Assembly: GCF_008974285.1 (NCBI RefSeq)
Contig: NZ_BKZV01000006.1
Coordinates: 190,598 to 254,597, forward strand
Direction of reading: 5' to 3'
Source of the DNA: Thermogemmatispora aurantia
Lineage (GTDB): Bacteria; Chloroflexota; Ktedonobacteria; Ktedonobacterales; Ktedonobacteraceae
Length of the DNA: 64,000 nt
Shown piece after piece: positions 14,633-23,467 of the stretch. Position 1 is the stretch's first letter. Each line of letters begins with the position of its first letter. The notes below the pieces were generated by a model. It was not told where the DNA came from, did no database searches, and saw only the letters and a list, made by a program, of their open reading frames with translations. The position numbers were made by a program, and so were the translations under genes.

Positions 14633-17255
14633 GCCAGAGGATGCTCTCCAGAGCGATCTGCCGGAATTGCCGGAGGGAGCGTCTGAGCTGACGCCCGAGG
14701 ATCTGGCGATCATTGAAGCCTTTCGCCTGATGGAGGACCTGGAGCCGCCAGCGAGCCTTGCTGAAGCGGCGGCAACCACAGCTAGCGGCGGGGAGGTCAG
14801 TTTGCCTGATGGAGCCGCGGTTACCTCCACTGGAAGAGAAGAGGCGGGAGCTGGCTCGTCATCGGCTGATACCGGCCTCGACGATATGCTGGCGCTCTTT
14901 GTTGCTGAGGCCGATGAGGATATTGCCTCAATGCGTCAAGCTCTGACCCAGTTGGAGCAAGAGGACCGACTTGACGAGGGCCACCTGGAGGCCCTGCGCC
15001 GCTGTGCTCATAAGCTGAAGGGGACCGCGGGGGCCGTTGGCTGCCCGTCGATGTCGACGATCGCCTACTATATCGAGATGCTCGTCGGCTCACTGCGCGA
15101 TGGCTCGGTGCCGATGATGATCGGCCTGATGGCCCTGGTGCAGGCCATGCGTGCGCTGGAGGCGACCCTGCAAAGCATCGTTGAGACGGGACAGGAGAGT
15201 AGCGCGCCGCTCACCGAGTTGGAGGCCGATTATGAGGCCCTGAATGAGTTCGGCAGTGTGCGCCGCACGCCCTCAGAAAGCCTGATGGCTCTCACCGCAG
15301 CCGATGAGGCTCTTCTGCTGGAAGAAGAAGAGCTGGCTCCCCGCTCGCCGCTGCGCGAGGAGATCGCCCGTTTCCATCTCCGCACCCGCACGCCGCGTGA
15401 CTCCGGCTCGCCGCTGCCTTCAGTACTGGTGGATGCTGAACGCCTGAAGCGGCTCATCCTCCATAGCGAGCACCTGGCCGAACAGCGAGAGCCGCTAGAG
15501 AACGCGCGGCGCGAGCTGGAGGCTGCCCTGCAGGAACTTTACTCCGCTCAGGCTCGCTTACAGTATCTAGAGACACTGCTCTCGCTTAATCCTCTCTCGC
15601 TCAGCGAGACGGGTCAGATTCCTCCTTTACCCCTGCGGGCGCTTCCCCAGCAGCCAATGTCATCGCTAGTTGCGCGCATTCTGGAGGAGGCGGAGCAGGC
15701 TGGACGCCATCTACCGACTCATGCTCAGCAGCGCCAACGTCTGAGCGCCCTGGCGCTCAAAGCGCGTGAGACGACCTCTTGGGACGAAATGGAGGTTGAT
15801 CGCTATACCGAGAGCGATGTCCTCTTACGCGCCTTTGCCGAGGCCATCGCCGATGTCAGCACGGCTTCAGCCCAGGTTCGCGCGGCCTTTACTCGTCTTG
15901 ACCGTGTACTGCGTCGCCATATGGACCTTGCCAATCGGGTGCGTGGCGAGACGCTCTTGTTACGCTCGGCGCCGCTGGCCGTTTTGCTGCCGCGCATCCG
16001 GCGGGCCATCAGGATGAGCGCCGATGCTCAGCGTCAGCGTGTCCGCTTTGAAGCTCGTGGCGAAACGACCGAGGTGGATCAGGATATTTTAGAAGCCCTG
16101 GCCCGTCCGCTGCTGCAGCTAGTGCGCTATGGCATGATCACTAATTGGAGCAGTGTCCAGGCTGAAGATGGAGCAGAGGAAGAGCAGGAGCGACGAGTCT
16201 GGTTCTATGCCCATGCTGTTGGCAATGAGGTATCGCTGGAACTGGGCTTCTCGACGCCGGTGCGGGCGGGAGCGCTAGAGCTGGTCCAGGGACCTATTCA
16301 ACAGCTGCAGGGGACGGTGACCGCTCAACGTAATGCCCTGGGCGGCGTGACCTTCTACCTGACGCTGCCCCGCTTGCACGGGGCTATGCATGGCTTGCTG
16401 GTACGCACTGCGGGCCAGCGCCTGGTGGTGCCGTTCTCCCAGGTACGCCGCATTGTGATGGAACGCTCTGCCCTGGAGGAAGAGGGCCAGGTCTCTCGTG
16501 CTCGTTTCCCGAAGGACGGGCGCTCCGCTGTACCGCTCTCTCGCTTGCTAGGGCTGCCGGACGCGAACGGTGGTGGCAGTCTGCCTGTTTCCGCGGCGGA
16601 GGCGCGCCCCCTGCTCCTATTGCAGGAGGGCCTGCCCTGTGAGGTGATCGAAGTGGACGAAGTCCTGGGGGGCGTTGAGCTGGTAGTTCGGCCTGTGGCC
16701 TCCTATCTGCGGCGTCCGGGGATCATGGGGGCCGCCATTGACGGCCAGGGCAATGTCTTGCTCGTCGTGGATTTGATGCGTCTCGCGCCTCCTCCGGAGG
16801 CCCCCGAGGCGAAGAAGGCAAAAGCGCAGCGCGAGCCACTGGTCGGCAGCCCTGAACAGATGGCTGCCAGCGCCGGGCGGACAGTCATGATCGCCGACGA
16901 TTCGGTCTATATTCGCCAGTCGTTGCAGCAGACCTTGCAGCGAGCTGGCTATCGCGTGGTGCAGGCGCGCGACGGTATGGAAGCCTGGGAGCTGTTGCTA
17001 GAGCAGCCGCCAGACGTCTTGCTGCTTGATATAGAGATGCCCCATTTGAACGGCTATGAGCTGCTCAGCATGATCCGGGCCAGCTCACGTTTTGCTTCGC
17101 TCAAGATCATCATGCTCACTGCGCGCTCTTCGGAGAAGCATCGTCGCTCAGCCCAGGATCTGGGGGCTCAAGCCTATTTGATCAAGCCTTCGCCTCCTGA
17201 GCTGCTGCTAGACACCATTGGGGCTGTGCTGAGCGAAAAGCCTCCAGCTTCGTAG
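14625..17255 (+). CDS. CheA/ChpA-like hybrid with Hpt, degenerate ATPase, CheW and receiver domains
   Basis: 876 residues. Order: acidic N-terminus; Hpt domain about 85-190 with phosphoacceptor H129 in RCAHKLKGTAGAVGC; helical/coiled region 265-470; CheA-type dimer/ATPase region about 440-585; CheW-like domain about 588-740 (HGLLVRTAGQRLVVPFSQV); receiver about 755-875 with D802 in LLLDIEMPHLNG and a KPSPPELL loop. The ATPase region aligns up to EALARPLLQLVRYGM (about 490-504), where active CheA has an LVRNAVDHGIE-type N-box. The Asn and His are missing, and no DxGxG or GxGxG boxes follow, so it probably does not bind ATP or autophosphorylate. It may be a phosphorelay scaffold fed by another kinase. 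A terminator follows. Confidence 0.88.
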   Translation: MAEPEDALQSDLPELPEGASELTPEDLAIIEAFRLMEDLEPPASLAEAAATTASGGEVSLPDGAAVTSTGREEAGAGSSSADTGLDDMLALFVAEADEDIASMRQALTQLEQEDRLDEGHLEALRRCAHKLKGTAGAVGCPSMSTIAYYIEMLVGSLRDGSVPMMIGLMALVQAMRALEATLQSIVETGQESSAPLTELEADYEALNEFGSVRRTPSESLMALTAADEALLLEEEELAPRSPLREEIARFHLRTRTPRDSGSPLPSVLVDAERLKRLILHSEHLAEQREPLENARRELEAALQELYSAQARLQYLETLLSLNPLSLSETGQIPPLPLRALPQQPMSSLVARILEEAEQAGRHLPTHAQQRQRLSALALKARETTSWDEMEVDRYTESDVLLRAFAEAIADVSTASAQVRAAFTRLDRVLRRHMDLANRVRGETLLLRSAPLAVLLPRIRRAIRMSADAQRQRVRFEARGETTEVDQDILEALARPLLQLVRYGMITNWSSVQAEDGAEEEQERRVWFYAHAVGNEVSLELGFSTPVRAGALELVQGPIQQLQGTVTAQRNALGGVTFYLTLPRLHGAMHGLLVRTAGQRLVVPFSQVRRIVMERSALEEEGQVSRARFPKDGRSAVPLSRLLGLPDANGGGSLPVSAAEARPLLLLQEGLPCEVIEVDEVLGGVELVVRPVASYLRRPGIMGAAIDGQGNVLLVVDLMRLAPPPEAPEAKKAKAQREPLVGSPEQMAASAGRTVMIADDSVYIRQSLQQTLQRAGYRVVQARDGMEAWELLLEQPPDVLLLDIEMPHLNGYELLSMIRASSRFASLKIIMLTARSSEKHRRSAQDLGAQAYLIKPSPPELLLDTIGAVLSEKPPAS

Positions 17256-17300
17256 GTGGCGTCGGCACGGCGGAGCTGTAAAGTCACTGCCAGAACAAGA

Positions 17301-17345
17301 AGGCTCCCCTTCCCTGACCGGATCGAGAAGGGGAGCCTCTTTTTT
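17301..17345. terminator. Intrinsic terminator between converging genes
   Basis: Perfect 12-bp stem AGGCTCCCCTTC (17301-17312) / GAAGGGGAGCCT (17327-17338), 14-base loop, then C and six T for plus-strand transcripts. On the minus strand the stem is followed by TCTTGTTC, so it may also serve ftsH. Confidence 0.88.
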
Positions 17346-17392
17346 AACTGCTGGCTGGTGGAGCAACTGATCGCCGACCGCTGCCTCTCCCA

Positions 17393-19390
17393 CTATTCGC
17401 GATAGTAGGTGGCAGCAGCCTTAATCGCGCCGGTCTCGATCATGATCTGACGCAGCTGCTGAGTATCGAGTGTCTCGTAGAGGCGCAGGGCCTGGGCAAT
17501 GCGATCCAGCGTCACGCGATGCTCGCGCAGCAGGCTCAGAGCGCGATTATAGGCCGCCTTCACGATGCGATCGACCTCTTTATCGATCAGCGAGGCCGTT
17601 TTCTCACTGTAGTCGCGGCGTCCGAAAGCGGCCCGCTCCAGCGGGTCTTCGCGTTCCTGGAAGAAAAGCGGGCCGATCCGGTCGCTCATGCCCCAGTTAG
17701 TGACCATATGGCGGGCGATCTGCGTCACCTGCTGCAGGTCGTTCTCCGCACCGGTCGTAATGCGGCCAATGGCCACCTCCTCCGCGGCGCGTCCGCCGAG
17801 GGCGGTCACCAGGCGAGCCTCCAGATACTCGCGACTGTAGTTGTGGCGGTCATCGAGCGGCAGGTAGCGCGTCACGCCCAGCGCCTGACCGCGTGGCACG
17901 ATGGTTACTTTGCCGACCGGGTCGACGTGCTCAGTCAGGAGCGCGGTCAGGGCGTGGCCGCCTTCATGGTAGGCCACCACCTTCAGGTCTTCCTCGCTGA
18001 GAACCAGCGGGCGCTCGGCGCCCAGAACGATCTTATCCAGCGCCTCCAGGAAGCAGTTCTGATTGACGGCATCCAGATTGCGGCGCGCGGCCAGCAGTGC
18101 TGCCTCATTGACCAGGTTGGCCAGGTCGGCGCCCACCATGCCCGGCGTCGCCCGCGCAATTGCCTCCAGGTCCACATCCGGGGCCAGTGGCACCTTGCGC
18201 GTGTGAATTTGGAGAATCGCCAGGCGGCCTTTCCAGTCGGGCCGATCCACTGTCACGCGGCGGTCGAAGCGACCGGGGCGCAGCAGGGCCTTGTCGAGTC
18301 CTTCGGGGCGGTTGGTTGCCGCCAGGACCACCACCGCCTGACGGACATCGAAGCCATCCATCTCAACCAGCAGCTGGTTCAGTGTCTGCTCGCGTTCATC
18401 GTTGCTATTAATGCTGGCGCCGCGCTGGCGTCCGACGGCGTCGATCTCATCGATAAAGATAATGCTGGGGGCAGCTTTCTTGGCCTGGTCGAAGAGATCG
18501 CGCACGCGGCTGGCGCCCACGCCCACCAGGACCTCGACGAACTCGGAGCCGGACATCGAGAAGAAGGGGACGCCGGCCTCGCCGGCCACGGCCCGCGCCA
18601 GCAAGGTCTTACCGGTGCCCGGGGGTCCAACCAGCAAGACACCGCGGGGGATCTTGCCGCCCAGGCGCTGGAACTTCTGGGGCGTCTTCAAAAACTCGAC
18701 GATCTCGACCAGATCGTTTTTCGCCTCATCGACGCCGGCCACATCGGCGAAGGTCGTGCTGGGCCGGTCTTCCATAATCAGGCGCGCGCGGCTCTTGCCG
18801 AAGCTGAAGATATTCTGCTGGCCCTGTGTGGCGCGCCTGATGATGAACAAGAAGAGCACTCCCAGGAAGACCCAGGGCAGGGCATTAAAGAGGATGTTCA
18901 GCCACAGGCTGCCATCACTGGTCGGCTTGGCGGTGACTGAGACATTGTGCTGCAGCAGAAGCTGGATCAGCTTGGGGTCTCCGCTGGCGAGCTGCGTGAA
19001 ATGATAGTATATTGACGTCTTGCCGGGGTTATTGGGGTCAGCGACAGGGTCCTTGAACTCGCCGGTCACGTCCTGCCCCTGAAAAACCGCCGTCTTGACG
19101 TTATCTTTCTCTACTTCTGCGTAGAAGGAGCTATATGGGATCTCAATAGCGTTTTGGTTACTGCTGCTTGTGCCGCCCTGGATGAAAGACTGAAGGGCCC
19201 ACCACCCCAGCAGCAAGATCCCCACAATCACCAGGGAGCGCAGCAGCAACGAGGACAGGCTTTCATTGTTGCGGTTATTATTGTTGTTGCTGTTGCCATT
19301 GGGACTGGGAGGAGTATTTAAGCGCGGAGGCCCGCCCTGAGAAGGGCCATCGGGGCCGCGCTCATAGGTATGTAAAGCCTGAGCTTCCAT
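17393..19390 (-). CDS. ftsH: ATP-dependent zinc metalloprotease FtsH
   Basis: Membrane-anchored AAA+ protease that removes misfolded membrane proteins and regulatory substrates, 665 residues when started at ATG 19390. Cytoplasmic N-tail with a Pro-rich and Asn/Ser low-complexity tract (31-44), transmembrane helix about 48-70, extracytoplasmic loop, second helix about 172-194. AAA+ domain: Walker A GPPGTGKT (255-262), Walker B IIFIDEID (310-317), second region of homology with RPGRFDR. Peptidase: zinc motif HEGGH (475-479) and later Glu-bearing helix (TTGAENDLQQVTQIA). The long N-terminal tail is unusual for FtsH. A frame running further upstream to 19804 is not used because it crosses the probable promoter. 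Minus-strand neighbour upstream is the amidase gene. Confidence 0.97.
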   Translation of the reverse strand: MEAQALHTYERGPDGPSQGGPPRLNTPPSPNGNSNNNNNRNNESLSSLLLRSLVIVGILLLGWWALQSFIQGGTSSSNQNAIEIPYSSFYAEVEKDNVKTAVFQGQDVTGEFKDPVADPNNPGKTSIYYHFTQLASGDPKLIQLLLQHNVSVTAKPTSDGSLWLNILFNALPWVFLGVLFLFIIRRATQGQQNIFSFGKSRARLIMEDRPSTTFADVAGVDEAKNDLVEIVEFLKTPQKFQRLGGKIPRGVLLVGPPGTGKTLLARAVAGEAGVPFFSMSGSEFVEVLVGVGASRVRDLFDQAKKAAPSIIFIDEIDAVGRQRGASINSNDEREQTLNQLLVEMDGFDVRQAVVVLAATNRPEGLDKALLRPGRFDRRVTVDRPDWKGRLAILQIHTRKVPLAPDVDLEAIARATPGMVGADLANLVNEAALLAARRNLDAVNQNCFLEALDKIVLGAERPLVLSEEDLKVVAYHEGGHALTALLTEHVDPVGKVTIVPRGQALGVTRYLPLDDRHNYSREYLEARLVTALGGRAAEEVAIGRITTGAENDLQQVTQIARHMVTNWGMSDRIGPLFFQEREDPLERAAFGRRDYSEKTASLIDKEVDRIVKAAYNRALSLLREHRVTLDRIAQALRLYETLDTQQLRQIMIETGAIKAAATYYRE

Positions 19391-19678
19391 CTTGTTCAGA
19401 CCTGCTTTCTGCTCGACGGGATCGCCGCATCGGCTGACTGGCTCGCGGGCCAGGGGCAGCCAGGCGATCAGGTGTGGTCGCTGCCTCTGTATTCTATACG
19501 GTAATACGGATGAGCGAAGCGCTTGGGTTGGAATAATTACTATACTATGATATCTCATAGGAAGGAAAGAGTGCCAGCCCGGCCCCAGCAGCTTGATGGC
19601 TGTCAGCCTGGCCGGAGCAAAAAAGCATGAGCGCAGGCAGGGAGGGAGGATGAGAAGGAAAACAGGCATGATCAAACG

Positions 19679-19721
19679 CGCGGACCCTGCCCCGGGCAAG
19701 GGGGCGAGAGGGGTCCGCGCT
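19679..19721 (-). terminator. GC-rich terminator hairpin after the amidase gene
   Basis: GCGCGGACCC (19679-19688) pairs with GGGTCCGCGC (19712-19721); GC-rich 23-base interior. Minus-strand RNA then reads GTTTGATC, a weak U-tract. It lies about 50 bases after the amidase stop. Confidence 0.55.
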
Positions 19722-19769
19722 GCTATCGTCAGATGAGCCTGTTGGCAACTTCGCCGGCTGATGGACGGG

Positions 19770-20759
19770 CTAGCTTGCTGGTTTAGCGGATGGACTGGAG
19801 CCAAGCTCCTGGGCGTCCAATTCCTGCTTGAGTGTATCGACTTCCTGTTTCAGCGTATTCACCTGCTGCTGCAGAGTGGCCACCTGCTGTTGGAGCGCGG
19901 AGATGCGCGGGTCCTGGCCGGGGCCGCGGTCAAGGTGCATGAGGTAAGCAGGGCCGGAGCCGGGAGGGTTGTCGACCTGGTGGCCGGGGTCCCAGCAGAC
20001 CACGCCGCGCTCAAAGCGTTGCAAGACCACGCCCTGATAGCCAGGAACAGCCGTCTCGTTGGAGAGTGGCAGGCCGAGGTAGGTCAGCCCATAGAGGGCA
20101 TCGCCACCGTAGCGACGGTAGAAGTCCAGGATGCCATGACCGACGACGTAGCCGGTTTTGGTGCAGCGCCAGACGTTATTGCCGAGATCGGTAAAGTAGC
20201 CGCGAGTGGCCGTGATATCCAGCATAAACCCTCCTTGCTCAAGAAATGCCCACAGCTCATTCCAGGGATAGTTCCCCGGACAGCGCGCGCGCGAAATGGG
20301 GTCCAGCTCAAAATGGCCGATGATGCCGCCGCTGGCATCGCCATGCCGCGCCGGGATGCCGTGGCGCTCACAGATGTCTGCAATCAGGTGGAAAGAGGCG
20401 CGTTTCTGGGCATCGGTGAGCGGCGTGGAGTTATCGAGAGCTGGGTCCACATGCTCAATGCTGATGGTGACGAGGTTCAGATTGATGCCCTCGGGCAAGA
20501 AGGCAGCATGGCCTGGCTCCAGACAGCAGTTTCCCCCGGCGCCGTCCTGCTCACGCACGCACTGCACCACTGTCCCATCCTGTCCCACCACATAATGGGT
20601 GCTGGTCATCTCCGCATTGGTAGCAAAGTAGTTGGCCACCTCCTGCGCTGTGTGAAAGCCCGCGGTCTTGTGGATCACGATCCATTTCGGGTTGTTGGCG
20701 TCGATGAAGACCCGCGAACGATCCACGTACATCGGGATGGCTTCCGCGTAGTCGGTCAT
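19770..20759 (-). CDS. N-acetylmuramoyl-L-alanine amidase (Amidase_2) with coiled-coil tail
   Basis: Peptidoglycan amidase of the T7-lysozyme/PGRP fold, 329 residues. Zinc ligands by motif: His in WIVIHKTAG (27-35), His in IIGHFELDP (about 146-154), Cys in RCPGN (about 160); Tyr in HYVVGQDGTV. A central domain (about 180-275, TGYVVGHGILDFYRRYGG, YGLTYLGLPLSNE, VLQRFERGVVCWDP) resembles LGFP-like wall-associated repeats. Residues about 288-318 form a heptad coiled coil (LQQQVATLQQQVNTLKQEV). There is no signal peptide or membrane helix, so export would need lysis, a phage holin or a non-classical route. AGGAGG lies ten bases upstream of ATG 20759. Phage-derived endolysin and host recycling enzyme are both possible. 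Confidence 0.88.
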   Translation of the reverse strand: MTDYAEAIPMYVDRSRVFIDANNPKWIVIHKTAGFHTAQEVANYFATNAEMTSTHYVVGQDGTVVQCVREQDGAGGNCCLEPGHAAFLPEGINLNLVTISIEHVDPALDNSTPLTDAQKRASFHLIADICERHGIPARHGDASGGIIGHFELDPISRARCPGNYPWNELWAFLEQGGFMLDITATRGYFTDLGNNVWRCTKTGYVVGHGILDFYRRYGGDALYGLTYLGLPLSNETAVPGYQGVVLQRFERGVVCWDPGHQVDNPPGSGPAYLMHLDRGPGQDPRISALQQQVATLQQQVNTLKQEVDTLKQELDAQELGSSPSAKPAS

Positions 20760-21288
20760 CGCTATGGTACCTCCTCCTTCGACCGCTGCTGGTGCGCTCT
20801 CGCAGGCGAGTTTACTGAGGTCATACCTGCTCCTTTCCAGTTCAGAGCGACAGCACGGCTCCTGTCGCCAGTGAATGGATCTGTGCTCTTACTTAATCTA
20901 TTACCTTCTTTTGATAAAGAAGCTTCGGTTAAGAGAACCGTCCTGTTTCACTGCGCAACATGGCCATTATAATCTACTATCGCTTCTATCTAGTAAGTAT
21001 ACTCGGCACAACAAATGTTTTTGATCAGGTCAAAAAGACTTACTGTCAAAGAAGGCGAGCGGTGGCAACTCAGTCGAAGCTGCCCGTCCAGAGACTCGTC
21101 TTTTGGGGCGAGAGAATCGGCTCCTGGTTGCGTTTAAAAGATGAGAAGATTGCCTCGTCAGTCAGGTGAGTGACCAACGCAACTGGCTTTCGGGATAGGG
21201 GCCCGGTGTGCAGTATTACCTTGTTAGGTGTCGCGTTTTCTTGCAGACTGAGTGATGACTAGAAAACCGACCAGGAGGCTGTGTCAAC
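20760..21288. other. Divergent intergenic region (amidase / zinc-ribbon protein)
   Basis: About 530 bases without a convincing gene. An AT-rich core at 20950-21015 contains TATAAT-like hexamers on both strands, so divergent promoters are likely but I cannot fix the -35 boxes. A 69-codon plus frame at 20960-21169 lacks a ribosome-binding site and family features. AGGAGG at about 21271 serves the downstream ATG 21289. Confidence 0.4.
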
Positions 21289-22566
21289 ATGCAACGGTGT
21301 CCTCATTGTGGCGCCGCTCTGCCTGCCGATTCTCATTACTGCGGTCAATGTGGCTTACCAGTCTATGGAGCCACGCCTCATGAGCCGACAGAGCGGGCTG
21401 ATGCTGGTGCCCATGCACCTGGGCCAGCCCTGGACCCGACGCGCCAGGCCGGGCCGGCACCCGTTGGGCCATACCAGGGAACAGTGCCTGCGGTGGGGTC
21501 TGATCCTTATGGGATGACCAAGTACGGGACTCCCCCCTATGGGGTAGAACCAGGGACGGAGCCTGCGGGGGGGGACCTTTTCGCGCCACCACCTCCGCCA
21601 CCTTCTTCGTTCGAATATCCGCCTCTCTATCCTATCCCTCCTGTCCCTCCTGCAAGCCGGAACCAGCGTCCGCTTCGTCGACGGTCACTGATGCTCATTG
21701 GGGTGGTGGTAGTGGTGCTGGTGGTGGGTGGCGTACTGGCCGCTCTCAACCTCCTGCATGTGGGACAGGAGCAACCGCAGCTCAGGGTCAGCAGTGCCTA
21801 TCACGTGGGCGGTCTGCCGGCGGGGGCTACGGGGACGAGCTTACAGGTCAGCGGGCAGCAGTTTGCCTCTGACTCGCAGGTGACCTTTTATCTGGATGGT
21901 CAGCCCCTTCCAGGAGTGAACGCTAAAACCGATCGCAACGGGGCTTTGAAAGTGAATCTGAGCGTGACGAGCGACTGGAAAGTCGGCCAGCATACGCTCA
22001 CGGCGGCAGATGCCAGCAACAACCGCGTGCAGCAGGGGGTGACGGTGGTGATTGTGCCACAGGGGCAGGCGCACACACCTGGTCCCAACGGGGCCCCGCC
22101 GGATGATGCCAGCTTCAAGGTCGCTTTTACTGCTTCCAGCGGCTCGGCGATCCAGAGCGGTACGTTCACGGTCACGGGGCATCCTGATCCTGCCGGAGGC
22201 ACGGTCTGTGCGAGCTATGCCAATGGGATGCAGGACGATGGGCAGCCACATACGCTGAGCGGGGTGACCTCCAGTGGTATTCGCTACCAGGAGACGCTTG
22301 TAGCGAGCTGTCAGGGAACGTATCGCGGTGGCAAAATCGTCTACAAGGAGATCTATAGCCAGGATTTGGTGGTTTTTGAGACATCCCTGGGCAATGTGAC
22401 CTGCACCGCTGCTCCGCATACGCTCCAGGCCGAGGGGAGCTTTGTCGATGCCACGCATGTGAAGGGGACTCTGAGCGGGCCAGCCTACTCCTATAGCTGT
22501 GATGATGGGAGTTCCTCTCAGGTGCAGGCAGTAACGGGGACCTGGGAGGGCCAGCTCCTCACGTAG
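21289..22566 (+). CDS. Zinc-ribbon membrane-anchored protein with extracellular beta domain
   Basis: 425 residues. N-terminal zinc ribbon with C4, C7, C18 and C21 (CPHCGAAL...YCGQCG), a Pro/Tyr-rich flexible segment (about 28-128), a basic RRRS stop and one transmembrane helix (about 134-155). An extracytoplasmic part follows: an Ig/IPT-like unit (about 170-265, VSGQQFASDSQVTFYLDGQP) and a second beta-rich unit with four cysteines (about 280-425) ending GTWEGQLL. The topology (cytoplasmic ribbon, outer beta domains) is common in Ktedonobacteria, but no function is known to me. The C-terminal unit has a broken relative about 300 bases downstream. Confidence 0.75.
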   Translation: MQRCPHCGAALPADSHYCGQCGLPVYGATPHEPTERADAGAHAPGPALDPTRQAGPAPVGPYQGTVPAVGSDPYGMTKYGTPPYGVEPGTEPAGGDLFAPPPPPPSSFEYPPLYPIPPVPPASRNQRPLRRRSLMLIGVVVVVLVVGGVLAALNLLHVGQEQPQLRVSSAYHVGGLPAGATGTSLQVSGQQFASDSQVTFYLDGQPLPGVNAKTDRNGALKVNLSVTSDWKVGQHTLTAADASNNRVQQGVTVVIVPQGQAHTPGPNGAPPDDASFKVAFTASSGSAIQSGTFTVTGHPDPAGGTVCASYANGMQDDGQPHTLSGVTSSGIRYQETLVASCQGTYRGGKIVYKEIYSQDLVVFETSLGNVTCTAAPHTLQAEGSFVDATHVKGTLSGPAYSYSCDDGSSSQVQAVTGTWEGQLLT

Positions 22567-22607
22567 CGCTTCAGCCCTGGTCTCTGATAAACCCTGCTTC
22601 TTGCCAA

Positions 22608-22630
22608 TCCCCCGCTTAAAAGACGGGGGA
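22608..22630 (-). repeat. Hairpin resembling an IS200/IS605 (TnpB) terminal element
   Basis: TCCCCCG (22608-22614) / CGGGGGA (22624-22630) with loop CTTAAAAGA. On the minus strand it reads as the CCCCCGTCTTTTAAGCGGGGG type of hairpin often found just after tnpB genes. A minus-strand frame ending at 22652 (NVTTEVAVKD then stop) precedes it but is interrupted within 20 codons, so at most a decayed end remains. Low confidence; it could be the terminator of the zinc-ribbon gene. Confidence 0.3.
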
Positions 22631-22860
22631 GTCTGCGTTTACGGTGGGCGGCTAGTCCTTCACCGCAACCTCCGTGGTTACGTTCTTCCTCGATAGTCAC
22701 CAGTTAGGGGGAACGCAGTTCCTGCTAGCCACATGCTGCGACAGGAGTAGCGATCGCTGCCATCCTCCTCAGAGAACGTGGATGGACACACTCCTGCTGT
22801 GAGGAGAGGTCTGAGCAGAGCTGGCACTACAGCCACAGACGGCGGCGGGGAGACAGCGCG

Positions 22861-23091
22861 GCGCGTTGCTGCGCGAAAGAGGATAGCTACACCTTTGCAA
22901 AGGACGGCGCGAAGATCGCCTGTACGGCGCAGGCCTCATTTGTGGCGATGACTCTGGCAGGTAGCTTTACCTCCAGCCGGGAGGCGAGCGGAGACTATCA
23001 ATCCCTTTATACTCCCCTACAATGTGATCAGGGAGCCACGGACTACCTGCCCTCGGCCCCAGGTGCCTGGACGGCTGTTCTTGTCTCCTAA
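22861..23091 (+). pseudogene. Remnant paralogue of the zinc-ribbon protein's C-terminal domain
   Basis: One open plus-strand frame of 76 codons ending at TAA 23089-23091, without a usable start. It encodes YTFAKDGAKIACTAQASF, LAGSFTSS, PLQCDQGATDYL and GAWTAVLVS. This matches the end of the protein encoded at 21289-22566 in spacing and key residues: GNVTCTA, AEGSFVDA, SYSCDDGSS, GTWEGQLLT. I read it as the surviving C-terminus of a second copy whose front is lost or scrambled between 22640 and 22860. Confidence 0.55.
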
Positions 23092-23193
23092 AGAGCAGCC
23101 TGGGTGGCCCCTCTCACTGACAGCGATGTGCCTGACCTGCGCTGGCTGCTCGACGAGCGGCTGGCGTAGGCTGGCTGAGGCCATCGGCTCTGG

Positions 23194-23218
23194 CCTCCTC
23201 CCTCCCTCCCTCCCTCCC
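23194..23218. repeat. CCCT repeat; G-quadruplex motif on minus strand
   Basis: Five CCC runs separated by single T (23200-23218) within a pyrimidine tract. The complementary strand has five GGG runs with one-base loops, an almost ideal four-tetrad-run G-quadruplex motif. It lies about 250 bases upstream of the glutamine-synthetase-family gene. Confidence 0.7.
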
Positions 23219-23467
23219 GCAACTACCTCATTGTGCCATCTGGAAGCGGCAAACCTGCAATTTAGCTGTCCCTTGAGTAGACTACCGTGTAAGCGGGAAG
23301 ACAGGGACTGCTGTCCCCGCGCGTCGTGACAGCATCCAGGCTGGTGAGCCTCTCTCATCAGCTACACTGCATTGTAGTCAGCATCCTGGTCTGGTGGTTG
23401 AGTGAGGGGCCAGCCGGCGATTCATCAGTGTTCAGCAGTTCAGCTGCTCTGAATGGAGGTTTGCGCG

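Noticed and set aside
17519..18940. 473-codon open frame on the plus strand
   Set aside because: Antisense to ftsH, which is unequivocal; no start signal or family features.
20960..21169. 69-codon plus-strand frame in the amidase/zinc-ribbon gap
   Set aside because: No ribosome-binding site, overlaps the likely promoter region, composition unlike neighbouring genes.
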